Part shown: positions 28,675-37,865 of the stretch, in pieces
How positions within the stretch are numbered: the first letter of the stretch is position 1
How the letters are laid out: every line of letters begins with the position of its first letter
Source: Deinobacterium chartae
Lineage (GTDB): Bacteria > Deinococcota > Deinococci > Deinococcales > Deinococcaceae
Assembly (NCBI RefSeq): GCF_014202645.1
Contig: NZ_JACHHG010000006.1
Span: 186,001 to 250,000 of the forward strand
Length of the DNA: 64,000 nucleotides
Direction of reading: 5' to 3'
Position numbers and translations under genes: made by a program
The notes under the pieces: model-generated
The model's input: the letters and a program-made list of their open reading frames with translations, nothing else
What the model was told of the DNA's origin: nothing
Database searches by the model: none

Positions 28675-30939
28675 TCAAGAGCTCGGGCTGCGGTCTGCCA
28701 GGCGGCGCTCCCGGCGCCACACCGCGATTTCCTCGAGCAGCACCGCGACCGTGTTGAGCAGATAGATGCCGATCAAAAGGGCGGTCAGGAAGCCGGGCAG
28801 GCCCGGATGGGCACGGTCGTACAGCTGTGGGAAGGCCAGGGTGATTTCGGGGCGCAGGCTCAGCAGAACCAGCAGCACGCCCGCCCAGGGCACCAGCAGC
28901 AGCAGCCCCCACACCTCGTCGAGCAGGCCGCTGCCGGGGACGAGCAGCGACAGCAGGCGATACGAGAGCGGCCGCGTAGGACGGGCGCGTCCGGGACGGG
29001 GAACCAGCAGCCACAGCACCGTGACCGTAAAGGCCAGCAGCAGCAGCGCCACCCACACCGCCTGCAGGTACGGCGGCAGGCCGCTGGGTACGCTCATCAG
29101 ATAGGTCCAGGGCTCGGTGACCATGCGGCTCAAGTCTCCGCTGAGCTGACCGTCGAAGGCACGATAAACCTGCTTGAGCTGCGGGTAGGCCAGCCGCAGG
29201 CCCGAGCGGTACTGCCGCTGAAAGTTGATCTCGAAGCCCGAGGGATCCAGCTGCAGGTTATAGGCCGCCGCGACCAGCCGGGGGTCGAGCGACAGGGCCT
29301 CGCGGTAGGCGTTGCGGGCCGCGACCTCGTCGTTGCGCGCGCTGGCCAGCACGCCCAGGTTGTTGCGCGCTCCGGCCACGTTGGGGGCGCTGCGATACAG
29401 CTCGGTGGCGCGGTCGGCGTCGCCGTCGAGCTGCGCTGCCGTTCCCAGCAGGAACGCGGTTTCCGGTGCGTTCGCATCGAGATTCAGGCGACCGATGCCG
29501 TCGTAGAACCACGCGCCGCCGTAGGTGCCGAAGTTCAGCACCGGGTGCTGCGCACGTTCGAAGGTCCGCTGCGACCATGCCCAGGCAGCCAGGCCCATCA
29601 GCAGTGCGCCGAGCAGGGTCAGCACCACCAGCTTCTCGCTGAAGGTGAAGTACGACAACGGCGCGTGGCGCAGCCGCAGTACCGGATTGCGGCGCCAGCT
29701 GCGCAGGCGGCCGCCCAGCGGACGCAGGTCATGGCTCTGCTGGCTCCAGTAACGCGCGTACAGGGCCAGCAGCGCGAAGCCCAGCGAGGCCAGCAGCGCG
29801 AACACCGCAAAGCGTGCTGCGTCGCGGAAGATCAGCAGCGCGCCCGGCCCCAGGTCATACAGGCTGCCCGCCGCCAGCTCGCGCGAGAAATTGCGCCAGT
29901 CGATGGCTTCACCGCTGCGGCCTTGGCCGTCGAGCCAGTCCGCGTAGTTGCGATACGCCGCCTCGTACCCCTCGAAGCGCGGCGCGATATCGCGCAGGAA
30001 GCGCAACCAGGCATCGGCACGCAGCGCGTGGTTCTGGCGCTGCAGCAGCTCGGTATAACCCAGCGGGTTTCCATAGGCGTTCAGCGCGAACCGCGAGACC
30101 GGCAGGGCCGGATCGTAGCCTAGCGCAGCCCAGCTCAGCCGAGCCTGCAGCAGCGCCTGATCGGCCATCAGCGACTCGCCCAGCGTGTCGAGCAGCACCG
30201 CCAGCCGGATGTGCACAAAAAACGGCACGTGGGCATTCACTGCGCGCTGCAGCGCCTCGTTGGCTGCCGCCCGCTCCCCGCTGAGGTGCAGGGCGCGGGC
30301 GTAGTACAGCTGCAAAAACGGGTTCTCGGGGTCCTGACCCACCCGCGCCTCGAGGACCCGGCGCGCCACCAACGGATCTTCGGGCCGCAATGGATCGAAG
30401 CTCAGGCCCGCCGAGGCACCGGCCTCGAGGGCCCCGGTGACCTTGGGCGCAGGCGGGTACACCACCCGCTCGACGATCTCGCCCGCACGTACGGTGAAGT
30501 TCTCCTGCACGCGCCCCATGTGGCGCACCGTGACCAGCAGGTCCTCGTCGGAGCGCTCGAGCGAGACCACCTCGGCGGGCAAAAACAGGCGGGAGCGCAG
30601 CACACCGTCGCGCAGCGAGAGCCGCTGCAGGGTCGGACCGACCGCCACCCACACGGTGTCGCCGTCCACCACCGGAGGCAGCAGCGCCCCGGCCTCGACC
30701 GGGAAGGTGACGCTCCAGACCACCGCGCCGCCACGCAGGCCGCGCAACACGCGCCCGGACAGGCTGGGTTCGGCGGGATCGGGCAGGACCTGAACGGTTT
30801 CGACAGGCGTTTCGAGGGCAGGCAGACGCAACTCGGTCTGCGCCCGGACAGGAACAAAGGTCAGCAGGGCAAGAGCCAGAGCCAGGGCAGCGCCGCGCCT
30901 GCGGCGGGTGCCCCGCTCGCGCGGGCGGGCGTCAAACAC
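28675..30939 (-). CDS. TPR-containing integral membrane protein
   Basis: A 754-residue protein of unknown function. It has a basic N-terminus and signal sequence (RRRRGAALALALALLTFVPV), a periplasmic beta-rich part to about residue 160, and helical repeats (VARRVLEARVGQDPENPFLQ, AANEALQRAVNAHVPFF). Two transmembrane helices follow (AVFALLASLGFALLALYA, LVVLTLLGALLMGLAAWAW), then another TPR-like stretch (NAPETAFLLGTAAQLDGDADRATELYRSAP in pieces), and finally three more helices ending in TALLIGIYLLNTVAVLLEEIAVW. It starts four bases after the PlsY-like gene stops, so the two form an operon. Confidence 0.7.
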   Translation of the reverse strand: MFDARPRERGTRRRRGAALALALALLTFVPVRAQTELRLPALETPVETVQVLPDPAEPSLSGRVLRGLRGGAVVWSVTFPVEAGALLPPVVDGDTVWVAVGPTLQRLSLRDGVLRSRLFLPAEVVSLERSDEDLLVTVRHMGRVQENFTVRAGEIVERVVYPPAPKVTGALEAGASAGLSFDPLRPEDPLVARRVLEARVGQDPENPFLQLYYARALHLSGERAAANEALQRAVNAHVPFFVHIRLAVLLDTLGESLMADQALLQARLSWAALGYDPALPVSRFALNAYGNPLGYTELLQRQNHALRADAWLRFLRDIAPRFEGYEAAYRNYADWLDGQGRSGEAIDWRNFSRELAAGSLYDLGPGALLIFRDAARFAVFALLASLGFALLALYARYWSQQSHDLRPLGGRLRSWRRNPVLRLRHAPLSYFTFSEKLVVLTLLGALLMGLAAWAWSQRTFERAQHPVLNFGTYGGAWFYDGIGRLNLDANAPETAFLLGTAAQLDGDADRATELYRSAPNVAGARNNLGVLASARNDEVAARNAYREALSLDPRLVAAAYNLQLDPSGFEINFQRQYRSGLRLAYPQLKQVYRAFDGQLSGDLSRMVTEPWTYLMSVPSGLPPYLQAVWVALLLLAFTVTVLWLLVPRPGRARPTRPLSYRLLSLLVPGSGLLDEVWGLLLLVPWAGVLLVLLSLRPEITLAFPQLYDRAHPGLPGFLTALLIGIYLLNTVAVLLEEIAVWRRERRLADRSPSS

Positions 30940-30943
30940 GCCC

Positions 30944-31519
30944 CTATGCTACACCACCCCGGCGCAGCAACTGGAGGCTTCGCAGCGCCATGACTCCCGC
31001 TCCGGCCAGCAACGGCGCGGTTCCGCCCCATTTCAGCGACAGCGCGAAGGCCACCAACACCGCCACCGCAGCCGCAAAAGGAATCGCGTTGAGCTTGAGC
31101 GTGGCCTGCCACAGCCGGCGGTACGGCACGATGGCGAGGAGGCCCACCGCCACCGCCACCAGCAGCGGCAGCGGAGCTGCAACCAGCAGCGCGCCCATCA
31201 GCGGAGCGATCCCCGCCCCGCCCTCGAAACGGAAAAACAGGGGATAATTGTGTCCGGCGACCACCGCCGCCACCGCCCAGGGCACGCTGGCGGGCTCGAG
31301 CGCGAGGGCCAGCAGCACCGCGGCCGCTCCCTTGAGCAGGTCAAACAGCGTCACGGTCACCGCCGCAAGCGCGCCGTACTGCCGGTACACACCGCTGCCT
31401 CCCGGGGCGTCGGCGTCGCGGATATCGCGCCCGCGCAGGCGCGAGAAGATCACGCCGAACACCAGCGAGCCGAGCAGATAAGCCAGTAGCACCGCAATCA
31501 GGGCCGAAAGAACGCTCAT
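30944..31519 (-). CDS. PlsY-like acyltransferase family membrane protein, divergent motifs
   Basis: A 191-residue polytopic protein with the layout of PlsY, which transfers acyl groups from acyl phosphate to glycerol-3-phosphate. The N-terminus LLAYLLGSLVFGVIFSRLRGRDIR and the second motif GHNYPLFFRFEGGAGIAPL are recognisable. Usual PlsY residues are altered: the first motif (normally GSGNxGxTN) reads GGSGVYRQYG, and the Gly-Lys-Gly of motif 2 is Gly-Ala-Gly. It may therefore be inactive or use another substrate. The downstream TPR membrane protein is in the same operon. Confidence 0.75.
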   Translation of the reverse strand: MSVLSALIAVLLAYLLGSLVFGVIFSRLRGRDIRDADAPGGSGVYRQYGALAAVTVTLFDLLKGAAAVLLALALEPASVPWAVAAVVAGHNYPLFFRFEGGAGIAPLMGALLVAAPLPLLVAVAVGLLAIVPYRRLWQATLKLNAIPFAAAVAVLVAFALSLKWGGTAPLLAGAGVMALRSLQLLRRGGVA

Positions 31520-31608
31520 GCCGCCCAGTGTACCGGGCGACCGGGCCCGGCGGTTGCCGCCTTGCCCTCAAAGCGGCGCGTTTTCGTTATGATGCCGCGA
31601 GGAGACCC

Positions 31609-34167
31609 GTGCTGCTGCGCTACACCCTGCAGAACCTGCTGCGTCACGCCTGGCGCACCCTGGCCACCGTCTTTGGCATCGCCATCGGGATCGCCGCCGT
31701 GCTGGCCACAGTCACGGTCGGCGACAACATCAACGCCAATCTCGCGCGGGTTTTTGGAACCGCCGCCGGTCGCGCCGAGCTGATCCTCGCCCCGGGCGCC
31801 GGGGAGCGCGCGGTCCTCGAGGCGCGCCGCGCCGAAGCGGTCGCCCGCGCCACGCCGGGCGTGGTCGCGACCCTCGCCACCCTCGAGTACTACGCGGTGC
31901 TGCGCGACGAGGCCGAGCGTTACCAGCGCCCGGTGGTGCCGGGCGTGCAGGGCGGCTTCCTGCTCTCGGGCCAGGATACCTCGAGGCCCCAGGACCTGCC
32001 GGTGCGGCTGGCTTCGGGCCGCTTTCCACGGGCCGGATCGAACGGCATCGCGGTGTCGCAGGCTTTTGCGAGCCGCGAGGGACTGAGCGAGGGCAGCCGC
32101 TTGCGGCTGGTCGGTCCGCTGGGCGAACTGAGCTTCACGGTCACCGGCACGCTGGCCGCCGACGCGGGGCTGGCGAACCTCAACGCCGGGCAGGTGGGGG
32201 TGGTGAACCTGTCGGACCTGCAAAAAGCCACCTTTCTCGAGGGGCGCGTGTCGTACCTGGGCCTGATCCTGGCGCGCGGCAGCGACGCCGAGCGGGTACG
32301 GGCGGACCTCGAGCGGCACCTGCCGGCCGAATTCAGCGTGCTGTACCCGGCCGGGCGCGGTCAGGTCAGCAACGGGCTGGTGCAGACGGTCCAGAGCGGC
32401 CTGCAGGTGCTGGCCGCCACGCTGATGGCGCTGGCAGGCTTTTTGGCCTACAACACCTTTGCGGCGGCGGTGGTGGAGCGCCAGCGCGAGTTCGCGCTGC
32501 TGCGCACGCTGGGTTTTACCCGCGCGCAGGTGCTGCGGATGGGCTACCTCGAGGCAGCCACGGTGAGCGCGCTGGGGATCGTGGTGGGGATCGGACTGGG
32601 GGCCGGGCTCTCGGCGGCGATCACCTTCGTAAACGCGTTGCTGCTGGAGTTTCCGTTCGTCACCCTGACGCTGCCCTGGGACAAGCTGCTGCTGGCCGCC
32701 GCTGTGGGCACCGTGACCGCCTTGGTCGCCGCCAGCGGTCCGGCCCGCGCCGCCTCGCGGGTGGCCCCGGTCGTAGCGGCCCGCGAGGCGTACGTCGCCG
32801 GGACGCGCACGCCCTACCTGCTGGGGCTGCTGCTCCTGATTGCCGGTCTGGCCGCAGCGCTGTGGCGCCCGCCGCGCGAGTACGCCCTGCCGGTCGCGAG
32901 CATCGCCATGGCGCTGGTCTTCGTGGGCATCGCCCTGGTAGCCCCGGCGCTGATTCCCGCGACCGGCCGCGTGCTGGGCCGCCCGCTGCGCGCCCTGCTG
33001 GGACTGCCCGGACGGCTGGGCATCGATTTCGCCTCGAGGTCACGGGGCCGTAACGGGGTGGCGGTGGGCGCGGTGGCCCTGGGCCTGGGCCTGATCGTGG
33101 GCGTGGGCGGCATGGTGTCGGGCATCAACGACAGCCTGCGCCGCTGGGTGGACACCACCATCGTGGGCGACATGTTCGTGGCCGCCGCCGCACCGTTTCC
33201 CGCCGACTTCAAGGCGCGCTTGTCCCGCACGTTTCCTGAGCTGAGCGAGGTCAGCGCGGTGAGCGTGCGGGTCGCGCGCTTCCGCCCGCCCGGGGGACGC
33301 GCGCGCAACGCCTCGGTGATCCTGACCGACCCCGAGCGCTACGACCCCCGGCGCGGCAGCGGGCAGCTGCAGTTCCTGCCCGGCCAGGGCAGCCTCGAGG
33401 CGACCTCGGACGCTTTTTACCGGGGGCGCGGCGTGTACGTCTCGGGCACCATCGCCGACCGTTACGGCACCTACCGGGGCAGCACGCTCGAGCTGCGCAC
33501 CTCGAGGGGCTGGCTGCCGTTCCGGGTGCTGGGCGTGGTGGTGGACTACACCTCGGCCGGAGAGAGCGTGATCGGGAACCTCGGGGACCTCGAGCTGTTC
33601 GGGGGCGGGCGGCCCGAACTGTACGTGCTCTCGGTGCGGCCCGGCGTTGAGGCGCAGGCGGTGGGCGCGCGCCTCAAGCGGGTCTTTCCGGAGCTGTTCT
33701 TGGACGTGCAGTACAACCGGCCGTACAAGGACCTGATCCTGAACGTGACCGGGCAGTTTTTTGGCACCACCCACGCCCTGCTGGCGGTCGCGGTGTTCGT
33801 GGCGGCCCTGGGGGTCGCCAACACCTTGGGCATGAACCTCGCCGAGCGCATGCACGAGATGGCGGTGCTGCGCGCCCTGGGACTCACGCGCGGGGGCCTC
33901 ACCCGCGCCATCATCGCCGAGGGGGTACTGGTCACCGTCTTGGGTACGGTGCTGGGCCTGCTGGCCGGTGCGGCGCTGGGACAGACCATCACCGCAGCGG
34001 CCAACAGCCTGACCGGCTACCGGGTGGCCCCCAGCTACCCGCCCGGACTGTTCCTCACGGCCCTGCTGGCCAGCCCCCTGATCGGCGTGCTGGCAGCCCT
34101 GCTGCCCGCGCGGCGCGCCTCGAGGCTGCAACCCGCCCGCGCGTTGCGCGCCAGCGAGGAGGCCTGA
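31609..34167 (+). CDS. FtsX-like / MacB-type ABC transporter permease
   Basis: An 852-residue permease with two FtsX domains and about ten membrane segments, as in LolC/MacB-like transporters of unknown substrate. The N-terminus LLRYTLQNLLRHAWRTLATVFGIAIGIAAV is typical. The first core is ATLMALAGFLAYNTFAAAVVERQREFALLRTLGFTRAQVLRMG; the second is AVFVAALGVANTLGMNLAERMHEMAVLRALGLTRGGL, both read in segments. I chose the GTG with GAGGAG at 31599-31604 upstream; a TATGAT -10 box lies at 31588-31593. No partner ATPase or periplasmic adaptor gene is adjacent. It converges on the MBL gene with only seven bases between. Confidence 0.88.
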   Translation: MLLRYTLQNLLRHAWRTLATVFGIAIGIAAVLATVTVGDNINANLARVFGTAAGRAELILAPGAGERAVLEARRAEAVARATPGVVATLATLEYYAVLRDEAERYQRPVVPGVQGGFLLSGQDTSRPQDLPVRLASGRFPRAGSNGIAVSQAFASREGLSEGSRLRLVGPLGELSFTVTGTLAADAGLANLNAGQVGVVNLSDLQKATFLEGRVSYLGLILARGSDAERVRADLERHLPAEFSVLYPAGRGQVSNGLVQTVQSGLQVLAATLMALAGFLAYNTFAAAVVERQREFALLRTLGFTRAQVLRMGYLEAATVSALGIVVGIGLGAGLSAAITFVNALLLEFPFVTLTLPWDKLLLAAAVGTVTALVAASGPARAASRVAPVVAAREAYVAGTRTPYLLGLLLLIAGLAAALWRPPREYALPVASIAMALVFVGIALVAPALIPATGRVLGRPLRALLGLPGRLGIDFASRSRGRNGVAVGAVALGLGLIVGVGGMVSGINDSLRRWVDTTIVGDMFVAAAAPFPADFKARLSRTFPELSEVSAVSVRVARFRPPGGRARNASVILTDPERYDPRRGSGQLQFLPGQGSLEATSDAFYRGRGVYVSGTIADRYGTYRGSTLELRTSRGWLPFRVLGVVVDYTSAGESVIGNLGDLELFGGGRPELYVLSVRPGVEAQAVGARLKRVFPELFLDVQYNRPYKDLILNVTGQFFGTTHALLAVAVFVAALGVANTLGMNLAERMHEMAVLRALGLTRGGLTRAIIAEGVLVTVLGTVLGLLAGAALGQTITAAANSLTGYRVAPSYPPGLFLTALLASPLIGVLAALLPARRASRLQPARALRASEEA

Positions 34168-34174
34168 GCGAGGC

Positions 34175-35236
34175 CTATCGCAGGCTTTCGCAGGCCTGAC
34201 CGTTGCCGTCCCGGTCCAGGCCATGCGGGTCCCGGTCCGGTCCGCCGGCGGCCAGGAAGAAGGCCTGCGCCTCGGCACGCGTGCGGAAATCGCCGCAGTC
34301 GCGGTCGGCTCCGGCCGGATCAAACGGGCCGCTGTACGCCGGCGAGGCGGGCAACAGCGGTCCCTGAGCCGGGGCCGGGGGGGCAGCGGGCGGCTTGGGC
34401 GGCGTAGGAGCCGGGCGGCCGGGGCTTCCCCGCTCGGCCGTGACGGTATAGCGGCCATCCGCTTTGGCCGTAATGGTAATGGTGCCGTTTTGGTCGGTGC
34501 GCAGCACCTGCGCGCCGGTCTTGCGGTACAGCTCGAGGGCCTGAGGGTCCGGGTGCCCGTAATTGTTGGGGCCTACACCGATGGCGATGACTTTCGGTGC
34601 GATCAGTGCCAGGAATTCGGCGGCATCGTTGTGGCGGCTGCCGTGGTGCAGGGCCTTGTAGACCGGAATGCCGCGCAGCAGCTCCGGGTAGGTCTTGGCC
34701 CAGGCGCGGGTGGTGACCGGCTCGGCGTCCCCGCCCAAAAAGGCGCGGAACTTGCCGTAACTCAGGATCAGGCCGACCGAGTTGGCATTCTGGTTGTTTT
34801 TTGGGGCGCTCTGGGGCGGCGGCAGCACGCGCAGACTGACCGAGTTCCCCAGCTTGAGGGTGCGGTCGCTGGCCACGATGCCCTGCGCGCCCACCTGCTG
34901 GAGCGCTGTCAGGACCCGGGTATACGTCGCAGTCGGGCTGGGCAGACCGTTGTTGAGGAAGACCCTGGGTTTGAAACGTGGCACCACGTCTAAAAACCCG
35001 CCGATGTGGTCAAAGTCGGCGTGGCTGGCAACCGCCAGGTCGAGACGTTTTACCCCGTAGCGGGCCAGCAGTTCGGCGGCCTTGCCGCCCTTACCGGCAT
35101 CGTAGAGCATGGTCTTGCCGTCGGGGGTGGTGACCAGCACCGCGTCGCCCTGCCCGACGTCCAAGAAGCGCAGCGTCAGGTCGGCGGCCTGAGCGGAAGA
35201 GAGGCTGAGGGCGGCGGCGAGCAGAAGTCGTTTCAT
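34175..35236 (-). CDS. MBL-fold ComEC/Rec2-like protein with C-terminal excalibur domain
   Basis: A 353-residue secreted protein. The signal peptide MKRLLLAAALSLSSAQAA leads to a metallo-beta-lactamase domain related to the ComEC C-terminal domain: LTLRFLDVGQGDAVLVTTPDG, LDLAVASHADFDHIGGFLDV (metal ligands), VGLILSYGKFRAFLGGDAE and YKALHHGSRHNDAAEF. A proline-rich linker (RPAPTPPKPPAAPPAPAQ) joins an excalibur domain (CGDFRTRAEAQAFFLAAGG, then LDRDGNGQACE), a putative calcium-binding module. Extracellular nuclease-like activity is possible. Its ATG overlaps the stop of the DUF3006 gene. Confidence 0.9.
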   Translation of the reverse strand: MKRLLLAAALSLSSAQAADLTLRFLDVGQGDAVLVTTPDGKTMLYDAGKGGKAAELLARYGVKRLDLAVASHADFDHIGGFLDVVPRFKPRVFLNNGLPSPTATYTRVLTALQQVGAQGIVASDRTLKLGNSVSLRVLPPPQSAPKNNQNANSVGLILSYGKFRAFLGGDAEPVTTRAWAKTYPELLRGIPVYKALHHGSRHNDAAEFLALIAPKVIAIGVGPNNYGHPDPQALELYRKTGAQVLRTDQNGTITITAKADGRYTVTAERGSPGRPAPTPPKPPAAPPAPAQGPLLPASPAYSGPFDPAGADRDCGDFRTRAEAQAFFLAAGGPDRDPHGLDRDGNGQACESLR

Positions 35237-35487
35237 AGCTGGATGTCTCCGCCCGGGTCATCCCGGTTCAGGTCCGCGAGGGCCTCACGGCTCGCCGCAA
35301 GGCGCCCGGCACCCTCTTCGGCGTCGCGCACGAAGCGCAGGGTTCCGCTGCGGGTGCGCTCGACCCGCAGCACATCGCCCTCGGCCACGTCCTTGGGCAG
35401 CCACTCGAGGGGCAGGTCGAGCAAATGCTCTCCCCACTCGGCGCGGGCGAGCTCTCCCTCCAGGCCCTCGATCACTAGGTATCGCAT
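35233..35487 (-). CDS. DUF3006 domain protein
   Basis: An 84-residue small protein matching DUF3006 (MRYLVIEGLEGELARAEW, LEWLPKDVAEGDVLRV). Such proteins are commonly encoded next to ComEC-like MBL proteins, as here, where the two genes overlap by four bases (ATGA). The first 50 residues form a predicted small beta barrel; the C-terminal part is helical and acidic. TAGCAT at 35493-35498 ends five nt before the ATG, so the operon mRNA is likely leaderless. The function of the family is not known. Confidence 0.8.
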   Translation of the reverse strand: MRYLVIEGLEGELARAEWGEHLLDLPLEWLPKDVAEGDVLRVERTRSGTLRFVRDAEEGAGRLAASREALADLNRDDPGGDIQL

Positions 35488-35597
35488 GATTCATGCTATT
35501 ACGCCGCTTGTAGAAAGGATATTTCTGACCGTTAAAATCAAAATCGCTTACCTTTGGATCCGGGTGGACCGCCTCAATCCGTTCCCGACAGCGGGAG

Positions 35598-35603
35598 TAT
35601 GCT
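35598..35603 (+). promoter_or_regulatory. -10 box of a leaderless promoter for moaA
   Basis: TATGCT ends seven nt before the ATG at 35611, and there is no Shine-Dalgarno sequence. Confidence 0.6.
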
Positions 35604-35610
35604 GGGCCTC

Positions 35611-36618
35611 ATGTCTTCCCTGTCCGACGCCTTGGGACGCCCGCTGCGGGACCTGCGCATCTCGGTCACCGACCGCTGCAACCTGCGCTGCACCTACTGC
35701 ATGCCCAGGGAAGTCTTCGGGCCCGACTACGCCTTCTTGCCCCGCGAGGAACTGCTGACCTTCGAAGAAATCGAGCGGCTCTCCGCTCTGTTCGCGCAGC
35801 TCGGCGTGCGCAAGCTGCGCCTGACCGGCGGCGAACCGCTGCTGCGCCGCGACCTGCCCGAACTGGTCGCCCGGCTCGCGCGCATCCGGGGCATCGAGGA
35901 CATCGCCCTCACCACCAACGGCCTGCTGCTGCCCCGCTACGCCCGCGCACTGCGCGCGGCCGGGCTCAAGCGGGTCACGGTCAGCCTCGACAGCCTGGAC
36001 CCGGACACCTTCGGGCGCATGAACGGGATGGGCGTCACTCCCGAGCGGGTCCTCGAGGGCATCGCCGCCGCCGCCGAGGCAGGTCTGAAGGTCAAGGTCA
36101 ACACGGTGGTGCAGCGTGGCCTGAACGACGCGCACCTGCTCGACCTCGCACGGCGTTTCCGCGACACCCCGCACGCCCTGCGCTTCATCGAGTTCATGGA
36201 TGTCGGCGAGACCAACCGCTGGCAGCTCGAGCAGGTCGTGCCCTCGAGCGAACTCGCCGCCCGGCTGGCCCAACTCGCCCCGCTCGAGCCGCTGCAACCC
36301 ACCGCCCGGGGCGAGGTCGCGCGGCGCTACCGTTACGCGGACGGGCGCGGCGAGGTGGGTTTTATCAGCAGCGTCACCGCGCCGTTTTGCGGTGACTGCT
36401 CGCGCGCGCGGCTCTCGTCGGACGGGCTGCTCTACACCTGCTTGTTCGCCGGAGAGGGCTTTGACCTCAAGGCCCTGCTGCGCGGCGCAGCCGACGACGA
36501 AGCGCTGCTCGCGGCGATCCGGCACGTGTGGGAGGCCCGCGACGACCGCTACTCGGAGCTGCGCGCCCAGGGCGCAGCGGTCACGGGCAAGATCGAGATG
36601 TCCCGCATCGGCGGCTGA
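35611..36618 (+). CDS. moaA: GTP 3',8-cyclase (molybdenum cofactor biosynthesis protein A)
   Basis: A radical-SAM enzyme that starts molybdopterin synthesis from GTP. The 335-residue chain has the SAM-cluster motif [14 protein letters not shown] read as [19 protein letters not shown] (about residues 14-32), [63 protein letters not shown] and the C-terminal second cluster, with [21 protein letters not shown]. The start is set by the leaderless -10 box. No other moa or moe genes are close. Confidence 0.95.
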   Translation: MSSLSDALGRPLRDLRISVTDRCNLRCTYCMPREVFGPDYAFLPREELLTFEEIERLSALFAQLGVRKLRLTGGEPLLRRDLPELVARLARIRGIEDIALTTNGLLLPRYARALRAAGLKRVTVSLDSLDPDTFGRMNGMGVTPERVLEGIAAAAEAGLKVKVNTVVQRGLNDAHLLDLARRFRDTPHALRFIEFMDVGETNRWQLEQVVPSSELAARLAQLAPLEPLQPTARGEVARRYRYADGRGEVGFISSVTAPFCGDCSRARLSSDGLLYTCLFAGEGFDLKALLRGAADDEALLAAIRHVWEARDDRYSELRAQGAAVTGKIEMSRIGG

Positions 36619-36623
36619 AACGC

Positions 36624-36655
36624 CGGGGGCCTCGAGCCGTGCCTCGAGGCCCCCG
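36624..36655. terminator. Convergent terminator between moaA and the M24 peptidase gene
   Basis: A 13-bp perfect stem (CGGGGGCCTCGAG with its complement at 36643-36655) and a 6-nt loop, six bases after the moaA stop. Confidence 0.75.
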
Positions 36656-36668
36656 TCTGATGACCGCT

Positions 36669-37865
36669 TCAGGCAGGCAGGATGAGCGCTTCCAGCTCGC
36701 GCGGATACAGGGTCAGGCGCTCCATGCCGCTCTCGGTGATCAAAACGGTGTCCGAATGGCGGAATCCGCCCCAGTCGGCATCGTAGATCCCCGGCTCGAC
36801 CGAGAGCACCATGCCCGCCTCGAGGACCGTGTCGTCTCCGATGTCCAAAAAAGGACTCTCGTGGATGCGCTGGCCCAGGCCGTGCCCGGTGTGGTGCCGC
36901 CAGTGCCCCTCGAGGCCGTTGCTGCGGTAGTACTCGCGCACCGCGCCGTCCACCTCCGAGCAGCGGGCGCCGGGTTGCAGCAGCGAGAAAGCCAGGTCTT
37001 GCGCCCCCATCATCAGGTCGAAGTAGCGGCGCTGCTGCGGACCGGGTTCGCCGATAAACATGGTGCGCTCGAGCTCGCTGAGGTAACCCCACAGCCCCGC
37101 GCCCGCCCCGGTGACCAGCGTATCGCCCGCCTGAAAGACGGCGTTGACGTTCAGGGCGTGCGGCAGCGCGCCGTTACGGCCGATCTGGCCGCGATACAGG
37201 GCCAGAGCGCCCTGAATCCAGCGGTTCTTGCCCCGGTAGTGCGGGGCCAGCGCCGCGGTCATCTCGGCGGTGGCCTCTGCGGTGGCGCGGTTTTCCACCT
37301 CGGTCTCGGTCACGCCCGGGCGGGTGTAGGCCTGCAGCAGCTCGTGTGCCCGCGCACCCCAGCGGCAGCTCTCGCGGATGATCCGGACCTCGAGGTCGGA
37401 CTTGATCGCCATCTGCCGGTCGACCGTGCGGGTGATGCGCCGCAGTTGCGCCCCCGGCACGACCTCGGACAGGGCCGGACCCCAGTAGCCCATCACGTTC
37501 GGGTAACCGTCCTGATCGATGCCGATCCGGGCAGCACCCAGGCCGCGCGCCTCGAGCAGGTCACCGAACTGCAGCAGCGGGTGCCGCGCGTCGGGAAACT
37601 CGCGGTAGCTCTCGACCGTCTCGGCGTGCCCGTGGTTGCGGGCGTGCTCGAACTCGAGGCGCGGAACGAGCAGGGTGCGCTCTCCGTCCGCGCCGATCAG
37701 CAGGGCCACCGGACGCTCGGTGGGAATGAAGGCAAAGGCGGTGTAGTACTGGATGTACTGATCGTCGAACAAGACGACCGCGTCCACCTCGCCGCCCAGA
37801 CGCTCCATCAGGCCGCGGGCGCGCGCCCGGGTTTCCTCGGCGGGAATGCCGGTCAGAGCGCTCAT
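36669..37865 (-). CDS. M24 family metallopeptidase (Xaa-Pro aminopeptidase/dipeptidase-like)
   Basis: A 398-residue two-domain pita-bread enzyme. The creatinase-like N-terminal domain runs to about residue 170 ([20 protein letters not shown]). The catalytic domain has metal-ligand regions [84 protein letters not shown], read in segments. The first ligand position (normally DxG) appears as VTGAGAG, unlike canonical enzymes. It is the last gene of the leftward peptide operon, and its ATG overlaps the preceding hydrolase stop by four bases. Confidence 0.9.
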   Translation of the reverse strand: MSALTGIPAEETRARARGLMERLGGEVDAVVLFDDQYIQYYTAFAFIPTERPVALLIGADGERTLLVPRLEFEHARNHGHAETVESYREFPDARHPLLQFGDLLEARGLGAARIGIDQDGYPNVMGYWGPALSEVVPGAQLRRITRTVDRQMAIKSDLEVRIIRESCRWGARAHELLQAYTRPGVTETEVENRATAEATAEMTAALAPHYRGKNRWIQGALALYRGQIGRNGALPHALNVNAVFQAGDTLVTGAGAGLWGYLSELERTMFIGEPGPQQRRYFDLMMGAQDLAFSLLQPGARCSEVDGAVREYYRSNGLEGHWRHHTGHGLGQRIHESPFLDIGDDTVLEAGMVLSVEPGIYDADWGGFRHSDTVLITESGMERLTLYPRELEALILPA

